Shown: positions 55,773 through 63,949 of the stretch, piece by piece
Layout of the letters: every line of letters begins with the position of its first letter
How positions within the stretch are numbered: position 1 is the first letter of the stretch
Assembly (NCBI RefSeq): GCF_903915725.1
Contig: NZ_CAIWTY010000090.1
Coordinates: forward strand, 124,001-188,000
Direction: 5' to 3'
DNA length: 64,000 nucleotides
Source: an uncultured Rhodopila sp.
GTDB lineage: Bacteria; Pseudomonadota; Alphaproteobacteria; Acetobacterales; Acetobacteraceae
The notes under the pieces: generated by a model
Seen by the model: only the letters and a program-made list of their open reading frames with translations
What the model was told of the DNA's origin: nothing
Databases searched by the model: none
Position numbers and translations under genes: made by a program

Positions 55773-56720
55773 TTATGCCGCGGCGACGAGCGGGTCCGTG
55801 CTGACCATGCGCCATGCCTCGGCATCCGCGAACAACGCGCGCAACAGGCGGTTGTTCAGTTCATGGCCGGTGCGATGCGCGATGAACCGGGCGTGCAGCG
55901 CCCCGCCAGCCAGCGCGAGGTCGCCAACGGCGTCGAGCATCTTGTGGTTGGCGAATTCGCTTTCCATGCGCAAACCACCGACGTTCAGGATCTCCGCGCC
56001 ATCGACAACGATCGCGTTGTCCAGGCTGCCGCCGCGGGCCAGGCCGGCGGCCCGAAGCTGCTCGACCTCCTCGGCTTGGGCAAAGGTGCGGGCGGCGGCG
56101 ATCTGATGCCGGAAACTTTGCGGCGTCAGCCGCAGCGAGCAGGACTGCCGGCCAATCGCGGAGGCGGCAAAATCGATCGACAGATCCATCTCCAGCACAG
56201 GCTGGGCGGAGCGGGCCGACGGTCCGAGGGGGCGCAGTTCGGCCCAGGCGGCACCCGCGCTTACGCGGATGGCCTCGCGGACCTCGATCACCTGGCGGGG
56301 CGAGTCCTGTTCGGTGACACCGGCACAATCGATCAGGAACAGGAAGGGTGCGGCAGACCCATCGAGAATGGGGACTTCCGGCCCGTCAACCTCGATCACG
56401 GCGTTGTCGATCTTCATGCCGGAGAGCGCGGCCATAACGTGCTCGACAGTTCCGATCCGCACCGACGGCATCGCCGGATCGGCCAGCGAGGTGCACATGC
56501 GGGTATCGCAGACATTGTCGAACCGAGCCGCGACGTCGCGGCCGAGATCGGTGCGGCGGAACACGATGCCATGGTCGGCCCGCGCCGGGCGCAGGGTCAG
56601 GTTGACGCGCTGTCCGGAGTGGACGCCGATCCCGACGCAGCCGATCGCGGCTTTCAGTGTGCGTTGCCGCCACCCAAGCCCGTCCGAATGGTCGAAAATT
56701 ACTCTGGCGAAGCCGTCCAT
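55773..56720 (-). CDS. lpxC: UDP-3-O-acyl-N-acetylglucosamine deacetylase LpxC
   Basis: LpxC performs the committed step of lipid A synthesis, removing the acetyl group from UDP-3-O-acyl-GlcNAc with zinc. The 315-residue protein has RTLKAAIGCVGIGVHSGQRV, the zinc-binding GTVEHVMAALSGMKIDNAV (His), PILDGSAAPFLFLI, and the second half with ARTFAQAEEVEQLRAAG, RMESEFANHKMLDAVGDLAL (His and Asp) and HRTGHELNNRLLRAL (catalytic His). The ATG at 56720 is the family's usual start area. In many Alphaproteobacteria ftsZ lies directly upstream; here the upstream space is empty and then holds an unrelated gene. The product fixes the organism as Gram-negative with lipid A. Confidence 0.97.
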   Translation of the reverse strand: MDGFARVIFDHSDGLGWRQRTLKAAIGCVGIGVHSGQRVNLTLRPARADHGIVFRRTDLGRDVAARFDNVCDTRMCTSLADPAMPSVRIGTVEHVMAALSGMKIDNAVIEVDGPEVPILDGSAAPFLFLIDCAGVTEQDSPRQVIEVREAIRVSAGAAWAELRPLGPSARSAQPVLEMDLSIDFAASAIGRQSCSLRLTPQSFRHQIAAARTFAQAEEVEQLRAAGLARGGSLDNAIVVDGAEILNVGGLRMESEFANHKMLDAVGDLALAGGALHARFIAHRTGHELNNRLLRALFADAEAWRMVSTDPLVAAA

Positions 56721-57107
56721 TCCATCGATTCCATCACGGCGGCGGCGAAAGTACCGACTGCCATGATGTTCGATAACGCGTCCCGGCGCTGCTGCCGAGT
56801 CAATGATTGTTGCCCGGTGTTACGCTGCAAGCTCTTGCTCTTATTGCTTTTGATGCAGTGCGTTACAAGTCGGCGCGGTACCGGTAGAAATGCCGAATCG
56901 GACCGCAAGCGCGGTGCCGGCGCGCTGTCCGGGTTGCCGAGCAGTCGCCCTGAAACCGAAAGTCGCCCCGCACGGAGCACGTGCGGGGCGACGGTGTGAT
57001 CAGACTTTAACTAGATCATCACACCCTTACCAAGGCAGATGCGATTTACCGCGCATGTCGCGACTCCTTCTCCGGCTTTGCAACGCGGCACGGAGCGCTG
57101 CTCGAAC
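56721..57107. other. 387-bp gap upstream of lpxC with a strong 13-bp hairpin
   Basis: GTCGCCCCGCACG (56963-56975), GAGCA, CGTGCGGGGCGAC (56981-56993) is a perfect 13-base stem with a five-base loop. On the minus strand a T-containing tail (TTTCGGTTT) follows, so it may end the transcript of the minus-strand gene at 57108-58451. The part next to lpxC is AT-richer and probably contains its promoter. No coding sequence is convincing here. Confidence 0.6.
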
Positions 57108-58451
57108 TCACGTAAGGCCGCTCAAACAGTCAGACACGTGTCGGCTTCCGGCACCCATGCCGGGTCTGACGACTGCACCGAAGGTCCACACAAGCGGCGC
57201 CTTCGTTACCGGCAATCGGCGATGCATCGCGGCGCCGAAGGGCTTGTAACTCGCCACGCCGGCCAGGGGCAGCAATCCGGCGGCGTAACGCCCGCGACCC
57301 GCAGGCAGAGTTATCGGCTGACGAACCCGGGCGCCTAAGCGCGGTGTCGTGCCAGCATGCGGTCCTGCCGCCCGGGAATTGTCGTCCCGCGGCATTACCG
57401 TCCCGCCGTTTTCCGGCCGCGGCCAAACCTTCGTCACGTCGTTCATCTGGAAGTAGAACTGCGACCGGTCGCCATCTCCGCCCGCTTTATTCGCCGTGAG
57501 CGAGATACCGGCCCTGATCTCGATATCCGGCGTGCTCAGGGGCGCGCCTGAACCACCGCAGACGCCCGGGCAACCAGTAATGCCAACCGGCTTTATCCAC
57601 ACCGGCGGAGCCGACCTTTCAGCCTGACGGGGCAAGCTGGCGAAAGCGCGGGTCTGCGCCGGGAAACTATCCACGATTGCTGCGGCCAGAGTAGCGCAGA
57701 CCAATCGTGTTGCGCCCGCTGTCCCGGTCGTCTCGCGGATTTCACCGCCAAGGAAATCCGCACGCCCGTATTCCAAAGCGGTGACGGCGACGGCGTTGAA
57801 GCCGCAGGTCGCCAACGCGGTGCCGATTTCGGCGGCCAGCGCTCCGGACCGGAAAAGATAGCTGCCGGTCATAAAGCCGATCTTAAGGGGGACCTCACTG
57901 CCGGCAGAGCCGGGTCTCGCTACCAGTATCCGCCCGCCCGGTAGCGTGTTCCGCGGTGAGGTGGCCGCTGCGGCGCTGCGAGCCAGATCGCAAAGTTCCG
58001 CCTGCGTGTCATCGCCGCCAAGATTTTTAAGGACCCGGGCAGCCCGTGCGCTCATGCTGCTCGCTGCCAGATTGCCGCCGCCATCCGGGCTGATTGGAGC
58101 GTGATCCCAGTCGAATATGACGCCACAAATCCACACGTTATTAAGGATTATGAGATAAAAGAAAGTCGCCCGGCTGGATCTGGAAACATACAGGGGCTGC
58201 GGTTCAAAGGGATTAACCACCAAAGCTCGTTCAAACGGGTTGCTTTCCAGAGCCAGGGTCTTGCGCGACAGAATCAGAAACTCGGCCGTTGTCCGGGATG
58301 GTATGATTTCTCCGGAGGAATCGAGGAGGTCAGCCTCGCGCAATGCGAGTACTTTGCGGGCGATGAGCGAGCCTGGAAGATAGCGCACTTGATAGCGGAA
58401 TTGACCGATGTGGCTCACGACCCTTCTCCCGATTTGGCGATCCCTAAACAT
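57108..58451 (-). CDS. hypothetical membrane-associated protein, no recognised family
   Basis: A frame of up to 447 residues with a high-GC third-codon pattern like that of the neighbouring genes, so it is probably real. Residues about 95-112 (RATFFYLIILNNVWICGVIF) form one likely membrane segment. The N-terminal 90 residues look like a cytosolic domain (YQVRYLPGSLIARKVLALRE, LSRKTLALESNPFERALVV). After the membrane segment comes a domain with LKIGFMTGSYLFRSGALAAE, CGFNAVAVTALEYGRADFLG and GGDGDRSQFYFQMNDVTKVW. Later parts are rich in arginine and glycine. I do not recognise any of these. The start is uncertain, and ATG 58451 lacks a clear Shine-Dalgarno. It separates lpxC from other genes and is not part of that operon. 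Confidence 0.6.
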   Translation of the reverse strand: MFRDRQIGRRVVSHIGQFRYQVRYLPGSLIARKVLALREADLLDSSGEIIPSRTTAEFLILSRKTLALESNPFERALVVNPFEPQPLYVSRSSRATFFYLIILNNVWICGVIFDWDHAPISPDGGGNLAASSMSARAARVLKNLGGDDTQAELCDLARSAAAATSPRNTLPGGRILVARPGSAGSEVPLKIGFMTGSYLFRSGALAAEIGTALATCGFNAVAVTALEYGRADFLGGEIRETTGTAGATRLVCATLAAAIVDSFPAQTRAFASLPRQAERSAPPVWIKPVGITGCPGVCGGSGAPLSTPDIEIRAGISLTANKAGGDGDRSQFYFQMNDVTKVWPRPENGGTVMPRDDNSRAAGPHAGTTPRLGARVRQPITLPAGRGRYAAGLLPLAGVASYKPFGAAMHRRLPVTKAPLVWTFGAVVRPGMGAGSRHVSDCLSGLT

Positions 58452-58655
58452 TATTCAGGCACGTTCACGTCATTTATGGGTTGCCGCCGACACAGGTTCA
58501 ATGGCAACACACATTGAAAATGGTATGCCTATCATGTTTTTTTTATACCATTCATATGTTGATCGTCCACCTATTCCGCTGTATATGATTTCAGTCCTCG
58601 CAGAGATCTGCGCAGGACCGATTTAGATTCTCATTCAGGCAACGGGGAGCTCGCC

Positions 58656-58862
58656 ATGGCGCAGACCACTTTCGAAGTCGACAAGGCAACGCTGGAGGCG
58701 ATAGCCGAGCTCAAGAGCGCGTTCGGGGTCAAGACCAATGCGCAGGTCATCCGCAAAGCTCTGGCGCTGGCCCGCGTCGCGGCCCAGAACGCCGATGAGC
58801 AAAATACCCTGACAATCGTCTCGCCCGGTGACGGGGAGAGAAAGGTACTGTTGGCTGGTTGA
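58656..58862 (+). CDS. small ribbon-helix-helix type DNA-binding protein
   Basis: A 68-residue protein starting MAQTTFEVDKATLEAIAELK, followed by SAFGVKTNAQVIRKALALAR. The short strand followed by two helices, with the TNAQVIRKAL turn, resembles the ribbon-helix-helix fold of antitoxins and small repressors. The tail is QNADEQNTLTIVSPGDGERK. GGGGAG lies six bases before ATG 58656. Such proteins often repress their own operon. The next gene, 20 bases downstream, encodes a two-TM protein rather than a usual toxin, so calling it an antitoxin is not supported by a recognisable partner. Confidence 0.7.
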   Translation: MAQTTFEVDKATLEAIAELKSAFGVKTNAQVIRKALALARVAAQNADEQNTLTIVSPGDGERKVLLAG

Positions 58863-58881
58863 TCGTGGCGTGTGACTGAGG

Positions 58882-59292
58882 GTGAAGCCATTCGGCAGCT
58901 CCCTCGGTCGAACCTGGATAGTCGTGATGTCCAATCGAAGTCCTTCCGAGCCTATTTCATTGGACCTGACCGCTCCCGATCTCCATGTCGCGGACCGACC
59001 TGCCGCAAGATCGGATACCGGCTCGATCTCGCTGGTGCGTGAGGAACAAGCATTTCCCAGCATTCACCCGATCGCCAAAAAACGCGAGGACGTCAGGTGG
59101 TACATAGCGTTGATAATCGTTTTGTCCCTGGCTTTTATCGTGGTCGCTTCTTTCGTCAGCCTGTGGGTGCGTGGGGAAACACCCGTCGATGAAGTCGTGA
59201 AGGTCATCGGGGCGATAACCGCGCCGGTCATCGGCATCGTCGGCGCCGTGACCGGCTTCTACTTTAGTGAGAGCCGAAATATCCGCGACTGA
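58882..59292 (+). CDS. small membrane protein with two TM segments, partner of the RHH gene
   Basis: A protein of up to 136 residues. The first 75 residues are polar (SNRSPSEPISLDLTAPDLHV), then two membrane segments follow: YIALIIVLSLAFIVVASFVS and VIGAITAPVIGIVGAVTGFY, joined by LWVRGETPVDEVVK. It ends FSESRNIRD. GAGGG lies seven bases before ATG 58882; ATG 58927 is an alternative that would drop 15 residues. No known domain is recognised. The close spacing after the RHH gene suggests one operon of two genes. The C-terminal pair of segments resembles holin-like or small sensor anchors only in size. It converges with the RraA-like gene, whose stop is 21 bases away. Confidence 0.65.
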   Translation: MKPFGSSLGRTWIVVMSNRSPSEPISLDLTAPDLHVADRPAARSDTGSISLVREEQAFPSIHPIAKKREDVRWYIALIIVLSLAFIVVASFVSLWVRGETPVDEVVKVIGAITAPVIGIVGAVTGFYFSESRNIRD

Positions 59293-59313
59293 CCTCCGCC
59301 GTATAGGCTTTGA

Positions 59314-60009
59314 TCAGTGGATCTCACCCGACCGCTTCAGCGCTTCCCGCAGCTTCGCCGGCGTGAAATCCGGGTCGCGGCAAACATCCAGGATCACCTT
59401 CTCCCGCCGCGAGACCAGATCGATTGCCGCCGGCAGCTTGCGCACCGCATCGGCCGGGATCACCACCGCGCCGTGGAAGTCGGCGTGGATCACGTCGTCG
59501 TGCGCCGCCTGCATCCCGAAGATGTTCACCGGCTTGCCGAAATCCACCATATGGACATGGGCATGGCTCGGCCCGATCCGGCCGCCGATGATCTGGTAGC
59601 CGGGCGCCCACATATCGAGGTCCCTGAAAGACCCGTTGGTGACGCAGCCAATGGACCCAAGCGCCTTGTGGATGGTGGACTGCACCTCGCCCCAGTAGGC
59701 ACCGTAGCCGATGCGGCCGTCGATGTCCTGGATGACCGCGATGGTGGGGACATCGACCCGGGCGACATACTCGTACCAATCGGCCCGGTCGGTCACTTTC
59801 GAACGCGGCGGCTCGGTCGAGCGGATCATCCCGACCCGCGCGACACCGACGATCGGCTTGGCCTTGGGATCGATGCAGACCATCGGCTCCACGGTGAAGC
59901 CGATGGCGCGGCGCTCCGGCACCACGATCTCCAACCCGTTGCAAATCGTCGGCGTGTCCCATTGGGCCAGGGTGTCGAGGTCGGCCTGGGTGAAGGGGCG
60001 TTCGGCCAT
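59314..60009 (-). CDS. RraA family protein, HMG/oxaloacetate aldolase-like
   Basis: A 231-residue protein of the RraA fold: DTPTICNGLEIVVPERRAIG at the start, then ARVGMIRSTEPP, IAVIQDIDGRIGYGAYWGEV, ALGSIGCVTNGSFRDLDM and PVNIFGMQAAHDDVIHADFH. In this family the conserved glycine-rich loop and the Arg-Asp of GSFRDLD form the divalent-metal and pyruvyl-enolate site of 4-hydroxy-4-methyl-2-oxoglutarate/oxaloacetate aldolases; classical RraA inhibits RNase E instead. The longer N-terminus favours an aldolase-like or hydroxylyase role in carboxylic-acid breakdown. AGGAGAGGA eight bases before ATG 60009 fixes the start. Divergent from the methyltransferase at 60326. Confidence 0.88.
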   Translation of the reverse strand: MAERPFTQADLDTLAQWDTPTICNGLEIVVPERRAIGFTVEPMVCIDPKAKPIVGVARVGMIRSTEPPRSKVTDRADWYEYVARVDVPTIAVIQDIDGRIGYGAYWGEVQSTIHKALGSIGCVTNGSFRDLDMWAPGYQIIGGRIGPSHAHVHMVDFGKPVNIFGMQAAHDDVIHADFHGAVVIPADAVRKLPAAIDLVSRREKVILDVCRDPDFTPAKLREALKRSGEIH

Positions 60010-60325
60010 GACGGTTTTCCTCTCCTGTGCGGTATCCGGGCATACTCGCGCCACCAGCCCGGCCGCGGCAAGACGGGCGATTTTCATGCGGCCGCCCGGC
60101 CATCGCATGGCTGGCTCTTTCCAGCTTGCGGTCCCGGGCCGAAATCATCTACTTCGCGATACGAAATTTTTCGCACTCGGAGCGCTGCGCCCATGCCATC
60201 TACATCCCCCTCTGAGGGTCACGCGGCCAGGGTGAGTGACCGAGGGTTGGACGTCCTCGGCCGCCGCGCCCTGTCATGCGCGCTGAAGCCGTTCAAGGCC
60301 GCGCGGGGCGGAAGGCTGACGACCT
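60010..60325. other. divergent promoter region with short inverted repeats
   Basis: A 316-base gap between the RraA-like gene (minus) and a methyltransferase gene (plus). At 60153-60173 the AT-rich words TTCG-CGATA-CGAA and CGAA-ATTT-TTCG overlap, which looks like a regulator's binding site placed upstream of the RraA-like gene. This is only a pattern seen by eye. No gene is convincing in the gap. Confidence 0.35.
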
Positions 60326-61036
60326 ATGCAGAACCGCTACCGGGTCGCCTCGCTGCTGTCGCTGTTGCCGCTCCGGCTTGGCTGGCTGCTGCATCTCTTC
60401 GGATCGGATAAACAGAAAGCCGGTGAACACTTCTACGGCGCCACCTATCACGCCGTTATGCGCCCGTTCCGCTACAGGCGCATCCGGTTGCTGGAAATCG
60501 GCGTGCTCGGCGGCGCTTCATTGCTGGCCTGGCGCGCTTTCTTCCCCCGCGGCAGGTTCATCGGCTGCGACATCGACCCGAAGGACCAGTTCGCCATCGG
60601 GCGCGTCGCGACGCGCGTGACGGACCAGAGCGCACCATCCGACCTCAAGACGCTATGCGACCGGGATGGCCCGTTCGACATCATCATCGACGACGGATCG
60701 CATCAAAACGCGCATCAGATATTCACCTTCTACGAGATCTTCGATCGACTCGTGGCGGACGGGATCTATATTCTCGAAGACACACAGACGTCTTTCTGGC
60801 CAGGGCCATACGGCGGCGCACATATCACCGAACCGGCTTTCGCAGCGACCTGCACCGGCGAATTTCTTGAGCTGGCAAAATATCTCAATCACGATGAATT
60901 CTTGTCGCGCGACGGCCTCAACGAGCGGCGCCTGGCCTTCGGCCGCAAGATCAAGCGCATCGCCTTCGAGCACAACCTTATTATCATTTGGAAAGGAGAG
61001 AACAAAGACGGCAGCAATTCCGGCAAATACGCCTGA
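60326..61036 (+). CDS. class I SAM-dependent methyltransferase, macrocin O-methyltransferase-like
   Basis: A 236-residue protein whose closest look-alikes are sugar O-methyltransferases of the TylF/MycE type. It has KAGEHFYGATYHAVMRPFRY, the SAM motif RLLEIGVLGGASLLAWRAFF, GCDIDPKDQFAIGR, and the metal-binding acidic motif PFDIIIDDGSHQNAHQIFTF with DGIYILEDTQTSFW. The Asp-Asp pair of IIIDDGSH is typical for Mg-dependent family members. Its substrate may be a sugar or polyketide, and related genes occur in glycan loci. No partner is near. ATG 60326 precedes a hydrophobic N-terminus (VASLLSLLPLRLGWLLHLFG), which may sit at the membrane. It has the AAGGC-like site only weakly. Confidence 0.87.
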   Translation: MQNRYRVASLLSLLPLRLGWLLHLFGSDKQKAGEHFYGATYHAVMRPFRYRRIRLLEIGVLGGASLLAWRAFFPRGRFIGCDIDPKDQFAIGRVATRVTDQSAPSDLKTLCDRDGPFDIIIDDGSHQNAHQIFTFYEIFDRLVADGIYILEDTQTSFWPGPYGGAHITEPAFAATCTGEFLELAKYLNHDEFLSRDGLNERRLAFGRKIKRIAFEHNLIIIWKGENKDGSNSGKYA

Positions 61037-61191
61037 ACCAAAGCCGATCCTGCCGAGCCGACCGACTGACCGCGCGGTCGGCTCCTTTACGCAATTTCCC
61101 ATCTGCCCGCCGCGGGTGCCCAGTTCAATTTCGTCACGGCAATCGTTATATACCGCCGTGCAAAGCATTGGTCCAAACAGGGAGAGAACCG

Positions 61192-62037
61192 ATGAAGCTG
61201 CTGCGCTACGGTCCGGCCGGTGCCGAAAAGCCCGGCCTTTTCGCTAACGACGGTACGATCCGCTGCCTCAGCAGCATCGTGCGCGATATCGACGGGTTCG
61301 CGCTGTCGGAAGCCTCCCTGAAGACCATCGCCGCGGTCGATCCCGCGACGTTGCCGAAGGTCGAGGGCAACCCGCGCATCGGCGCATGCGTGGTCAGGCC
61401 GGTCAACTACATCTGCATCGGCCTGAACTACGCTGACCATGCGGCCGAGACCAACAATCCGATCCCGAAGGAGCCGATTGTGTTCCTGAAGTCGCTCAGT
61501 GCGTTCAACGGTCCGAACGACGACGTGAAGCTGCCGCGCGGGTCGACCAAGCTGGACTGGGAGGTTGAGCTGGGCGTGGTCATCGGCAAGACGGCACGCT
61601 ACGTGCCCGAGAACGCCTCCATGGACTACGTCGCCGGTTATTGCGTCTGCAACGACGTCAGCGAACGTGAATACCAGCTGGAGCGCGGTGGCACCTGGGA
61701 CAAAGGCAAGGGCTGCGAGACGTTCGGGCCGACGGGGCCGTGGCTGGTGACGAAGGACGAGGTCAGCGATCCCCAGGATCTGCCCCTTTGGACGGAGGTC
61801 AACGGCAAGCGGATGCAGGACGGGTCTACTCAGACAATGATTTTCGGGGTGGCCAAGCTGGTCAGCTATCTCAGCCATTTCATCACACTGCACCCCGGCG
61901 ATGTGATCGCGACGGGCACGCCGCCGGGCGTGGGCATGGGCCAGAAGCCCGAGCCGGTCTTCCTCAAGGCCGGCGACGTGGTGCGCCTGGGCATTGAGGG
62001 TCTCGGCATTCAAACCCAGAGGGTTGTACCGGCCTAG
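61192..62037 (+). CDS. fumarylacetoacetate hydrolase family protein
   Basis: A 281-residue enzyme of the FAH superfamily. Conserved parts include CIGLNYADHAAETNNPIPKE, PIVFLKSLSAFNGPNDDVKL, the metal-binding LDWEVELGVVIGKTARYVPE (two Glu), YVAGYCVCNDVSEREYQLER, and TGTPPGVGMGQKPEPVFLKA near the C-terminus. Related enzymes are ureidoglycolate lyase, 2-keto-3-deoxy-L-fuconate hydrolase and acylpyruvate or oxaloacetate decarboxylase; sequence alone does not settle which. GGGAGAG nine bases before ATG 61192 fixes the start. With the RraA-like protein nearby, a role in keto acid catabolism is plausible, but the two genes are separated by a methyltransferase and opposite in direction. Confidence 0.92.
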   Translation: MKLLRYGPAGAEKPGLFANDGTIRCLSSIVRDIDGFALSEASLKTIAAVDPATLPKVEGNPRIGACVVRPVNYICIGLNYADHAAETNNPIPKEPIVFLKSLSAFNGPNDDVKLPRGSTKLDWEVELGVVIGKTARYVPENASMDYVAGYCVCNDVSEREYQLERGGTWDKGKGCETFGPTGPWLVTKDEVSDPQDLPLWTEVNGKRMQDGSTQTMIFGVAKLVSYLSHFITLHPGDVIATGTPPGVGMGQKPEPVFLKAGDVVRLGIEGLGIQTQRVVPA

Positions 62038-62081
62038 CCGGTGCCCAGCCGATCGGCTGTGTCCGCAAGCAGACGCGCGCG

Positions 62082-63548
62082 ATGAAGGTCTCGCCGATCG
62101 TTGTGCTGGTGTGCGCGACGGCGCTTGTGCGGGTCGCGTTTGCCGCGACGACAGGGCTGGGGGTGGACGAAAGCTACATGGTGACGGCGGGGCGGGTGCT
62201 CTGCCTCGGCTATTTCGACCATCCCCCGGCTTCGTGGTGGCTATCTTGGGCAGCAGCGCACCTGTTCGGCACGGAAGCGCCGGTCGTCGTCCGGCTGCCG
62301 TTCATCCTGCTGTTCGCGGTGTCGCAAATCCTGGTTTGGCGCATCGGGTGCCTCGTGTCCGGGAGCCGGGCGGGGCTATGGGCCGCGGTCGCCCTGAACC
62401 TGTCGCCGGTGTTCGGGGTAACGACGGGAAGCTGGGTCCTGCCGGATGGCCCGCTCGACGCGGCGCTGCTGGGCGCGGCGCTGTGTTTGCTGCATGCGCT
62501 TTCCCGCGATGACCGGCGGTTCGGCTGGTGGGCAGGCACCGGCCTGTGCGCCGGTCTGGCGTTGTTTTCCAAATACACCGCGGTCCTGCCCATCGGCGGC
62601 GCATTCCTGTATCTGCTGACCAGCCGGACCCATCGGCATTGGCTGGGCCGCTGGCAGACCTATGCCGCTTCGGGCCTCGCCGTGCTGGTCTTCAGTCCTG
62701 TGCTGATCTGGAACGCGACGCATGGCTGGGCCTCATTCGCATTCCAGGGCGACCGGGCTGTCGGGTTGCGCTTCCATCCGCTCGCGCCGCTGACCACCCT
62801 GGGTGGGGAGGCGCTGTTTGTCCTGCCCTGGATCTGGGCGCCGATGATGGTGCTGTTCGTCGGCGGGTTCCGGCGAGGGGCGTCTTGGATGCATCGCCTG
62901 CTGGTGTTTTTGGCCGCGCCGCCGATACTTGGTTTTGCTCTGATCTCCGCGTGGTCGAGCCAGCGGATACTGTTTCACTGGGCTTCCCCCGGTTATCTGA
63001 TGCTGTTTCCTTTACTGGGGGAGGTCATCGCCTATCGGCTGGATCGGCCGCGGGTGCAGCGGCTGATCGCCGCAACCGCCGGGCTTGTGCTTGCCGCCAT
63101 GGCGATCATCAGCCTGCAAATCCAGTTCGACTTTCTGGGCGGCAGTCTCGCGGCGATAATGGGCAGGGACCCGACGGCCGAAGCCTTGGATTGGACATCG
63201 GTCAGAGATGATTTGCGAGCGCAGGGCGTGTTGCCTCCCGGGGCCGTTGCGGCATCGGTCAGTTGGCGGGACGCCGGCAAGCTGGGTTATGCACTTGGCC
63301 CCGATGTCACGATGCTGTGCCTGAACCGCGATTCGCGCCAGTTCGGCCTGGCCGATGCGGTCAGCGGCTTTGTCGGCCGCGACGTGATCGTGCTGTTGCC
63401 GGATCCGGTTGGCGGGAGTCTGGACGAGGCGAAGCGTTGGTTCAGCAGCGTGGAGGTGTTGCCCGGGACGTCTATTCGCCTCGATGGGCGGGTGCTGCGC
63501 ACCGTTACGGTCCTGCGAGGCCATGGGCTGCAGCCGCCGAGCCGATGA
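62082..63548 (+). CDS. glycosyltransferase family 39 (ArnT/PMT-like) integral membrane protein
   Basis: A 488-residue membrane protein with about ten membrane segments. It starts with the family signature: the first segment SPIVVLVCATALVRVAFA, then GLGVDESYMVTAGRVL, where Asp 29 and Glu 30 are the catalytic acid pair, and GYFDHPPASWWLSWA. GT39 enzymes use polyprenyl-phosphate sugars to modify proteins or lipid A on the periplasmic side. The C-terminal 130 residues (about 355-488) are soluble (TAEALDWTSVRDDLRAQGVL) and likely periplasmic. The start is the ATG at 62082 with weak ribosome site. The preceding gene ends 44 bases upstream. No undecaprenyl-phosphate-sugar synthase (ArnC-like) is adjacent, so the donor is unknown. 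Confidence 0.9.
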   Translation: MKVSPIVVLVCATALVRVAFAATTGLGVDESYMVTAGRVLCLGYFDHPPASWWLSWAAAHLFGTEAPVVVRLPFILLFAVSQILVWRIGCLVSGSRAGLWAAVALNLSPVFGVTTGSWVLPDGPLDAALLGAALCLLHALSRDDRRFGWWAGTGLCAGLALFSKYTAVLPIGGAFLYLLTSRTHRHWLGRWQTYAASGLAVLVFSPVLIWNATHGWASFAFQGDRAVGLRFHPLAPLTTLGGEALFVLPWIWAPMMVLFVGGFRRGASWMHRLLVFLAAPPILGFALISAWSSQRILFHWASPGYLMLFPLLGEVIAYRLDRPRVQRLIAATAGLVLAAMAIISLQIQFDFLGGSLAAIMGRDPTAEALDWTSVRDDLRAQGVLPPGAVAASVSWRDAGKLGYALGPDVTMLCLNRDSRQFGLADAVSGFVGRDVIVLLPDPVGGSLDEAKRWFSSVEVLPGTSIRLDGRVLRTVTVLRGHGLQPPSR

Positions 63549-63725
63549 ATAATGTCCACCCGTGTTGAGATTGACGCTTCGCAAGAAACGTCATGGCCCG
63601 GCTTGTCCGCATGGGCGCTAACCTAAGGCGCGCAGGGCACGGCCGTTGCCCCAGGGTCCAGGCTCGCCGCTAGGCCGGGCGTGCGCCTCCCCCTCGCAGA
63701 CCTTTGTTTTCCCTCCGCGTTCCGA
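63549..63725. other. gap after GT39 with a half palindromic repeat
   Basis: CGTCATGGCCCGGCTTGTCC at about 63590-63609 is the left half of the 78-base repeat family, cut off abruptly by CGCATGGGCGC. Just before it, CCCGTGTTGAGATTGACGC matches the left part of the MITE-like element at 50669. The rest shows no gene. Confidence 0.55.
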
Positions 63726-63949
63726 CGCAGAGCCAACCAGCGGCGGCCGCCCGCACCGCGATGACGGCAAATGGTGTCGGCTTCGCTGCTGACGTCATGG
63801 TGGCCGAAGGGCCACCATCCACGCCTTGAGGTGATGACGCGAGCCAAGGCGTGGATGGCGGGCGACCGAGCACGCGAGGGAGGGCTGCGCCCGCCATGAC
63901 GTCCAGCGGCACATGCCGCGGCGGGCATTTGCATGGTAGTTCGCAGAGC
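63726..63949 (-). repeat. 224-bp repeat, inverted copy (partner at 48331-48554)
   Basis: It is the reverse complement of 48331-48554 with a few mismatches and no visible gaps. The palindromic module inside (about 63792-63902) runs CGTCATGGTGGCCGAAGGGC to GCGCCCGCCATGACG. Close behind it, at about 63979-63988, ATACCAATCC matches the end of the MITE-like elements, so another element may begin at the right edge of the window. Confidence 0.85.

Noticed and set aside
54174-56999. A 941-codon open frame on the plus strand
   Set aside because: Antisense to recN, bamD and lpxC, all of which are certain genes; composition is shadow-like.
58656-59292. Classical type II toxin-antitoxin pair
   Set aside because: The second gene encodes a two-TM protein and shows no RelE, PIN, MazF or similar toxin motif.
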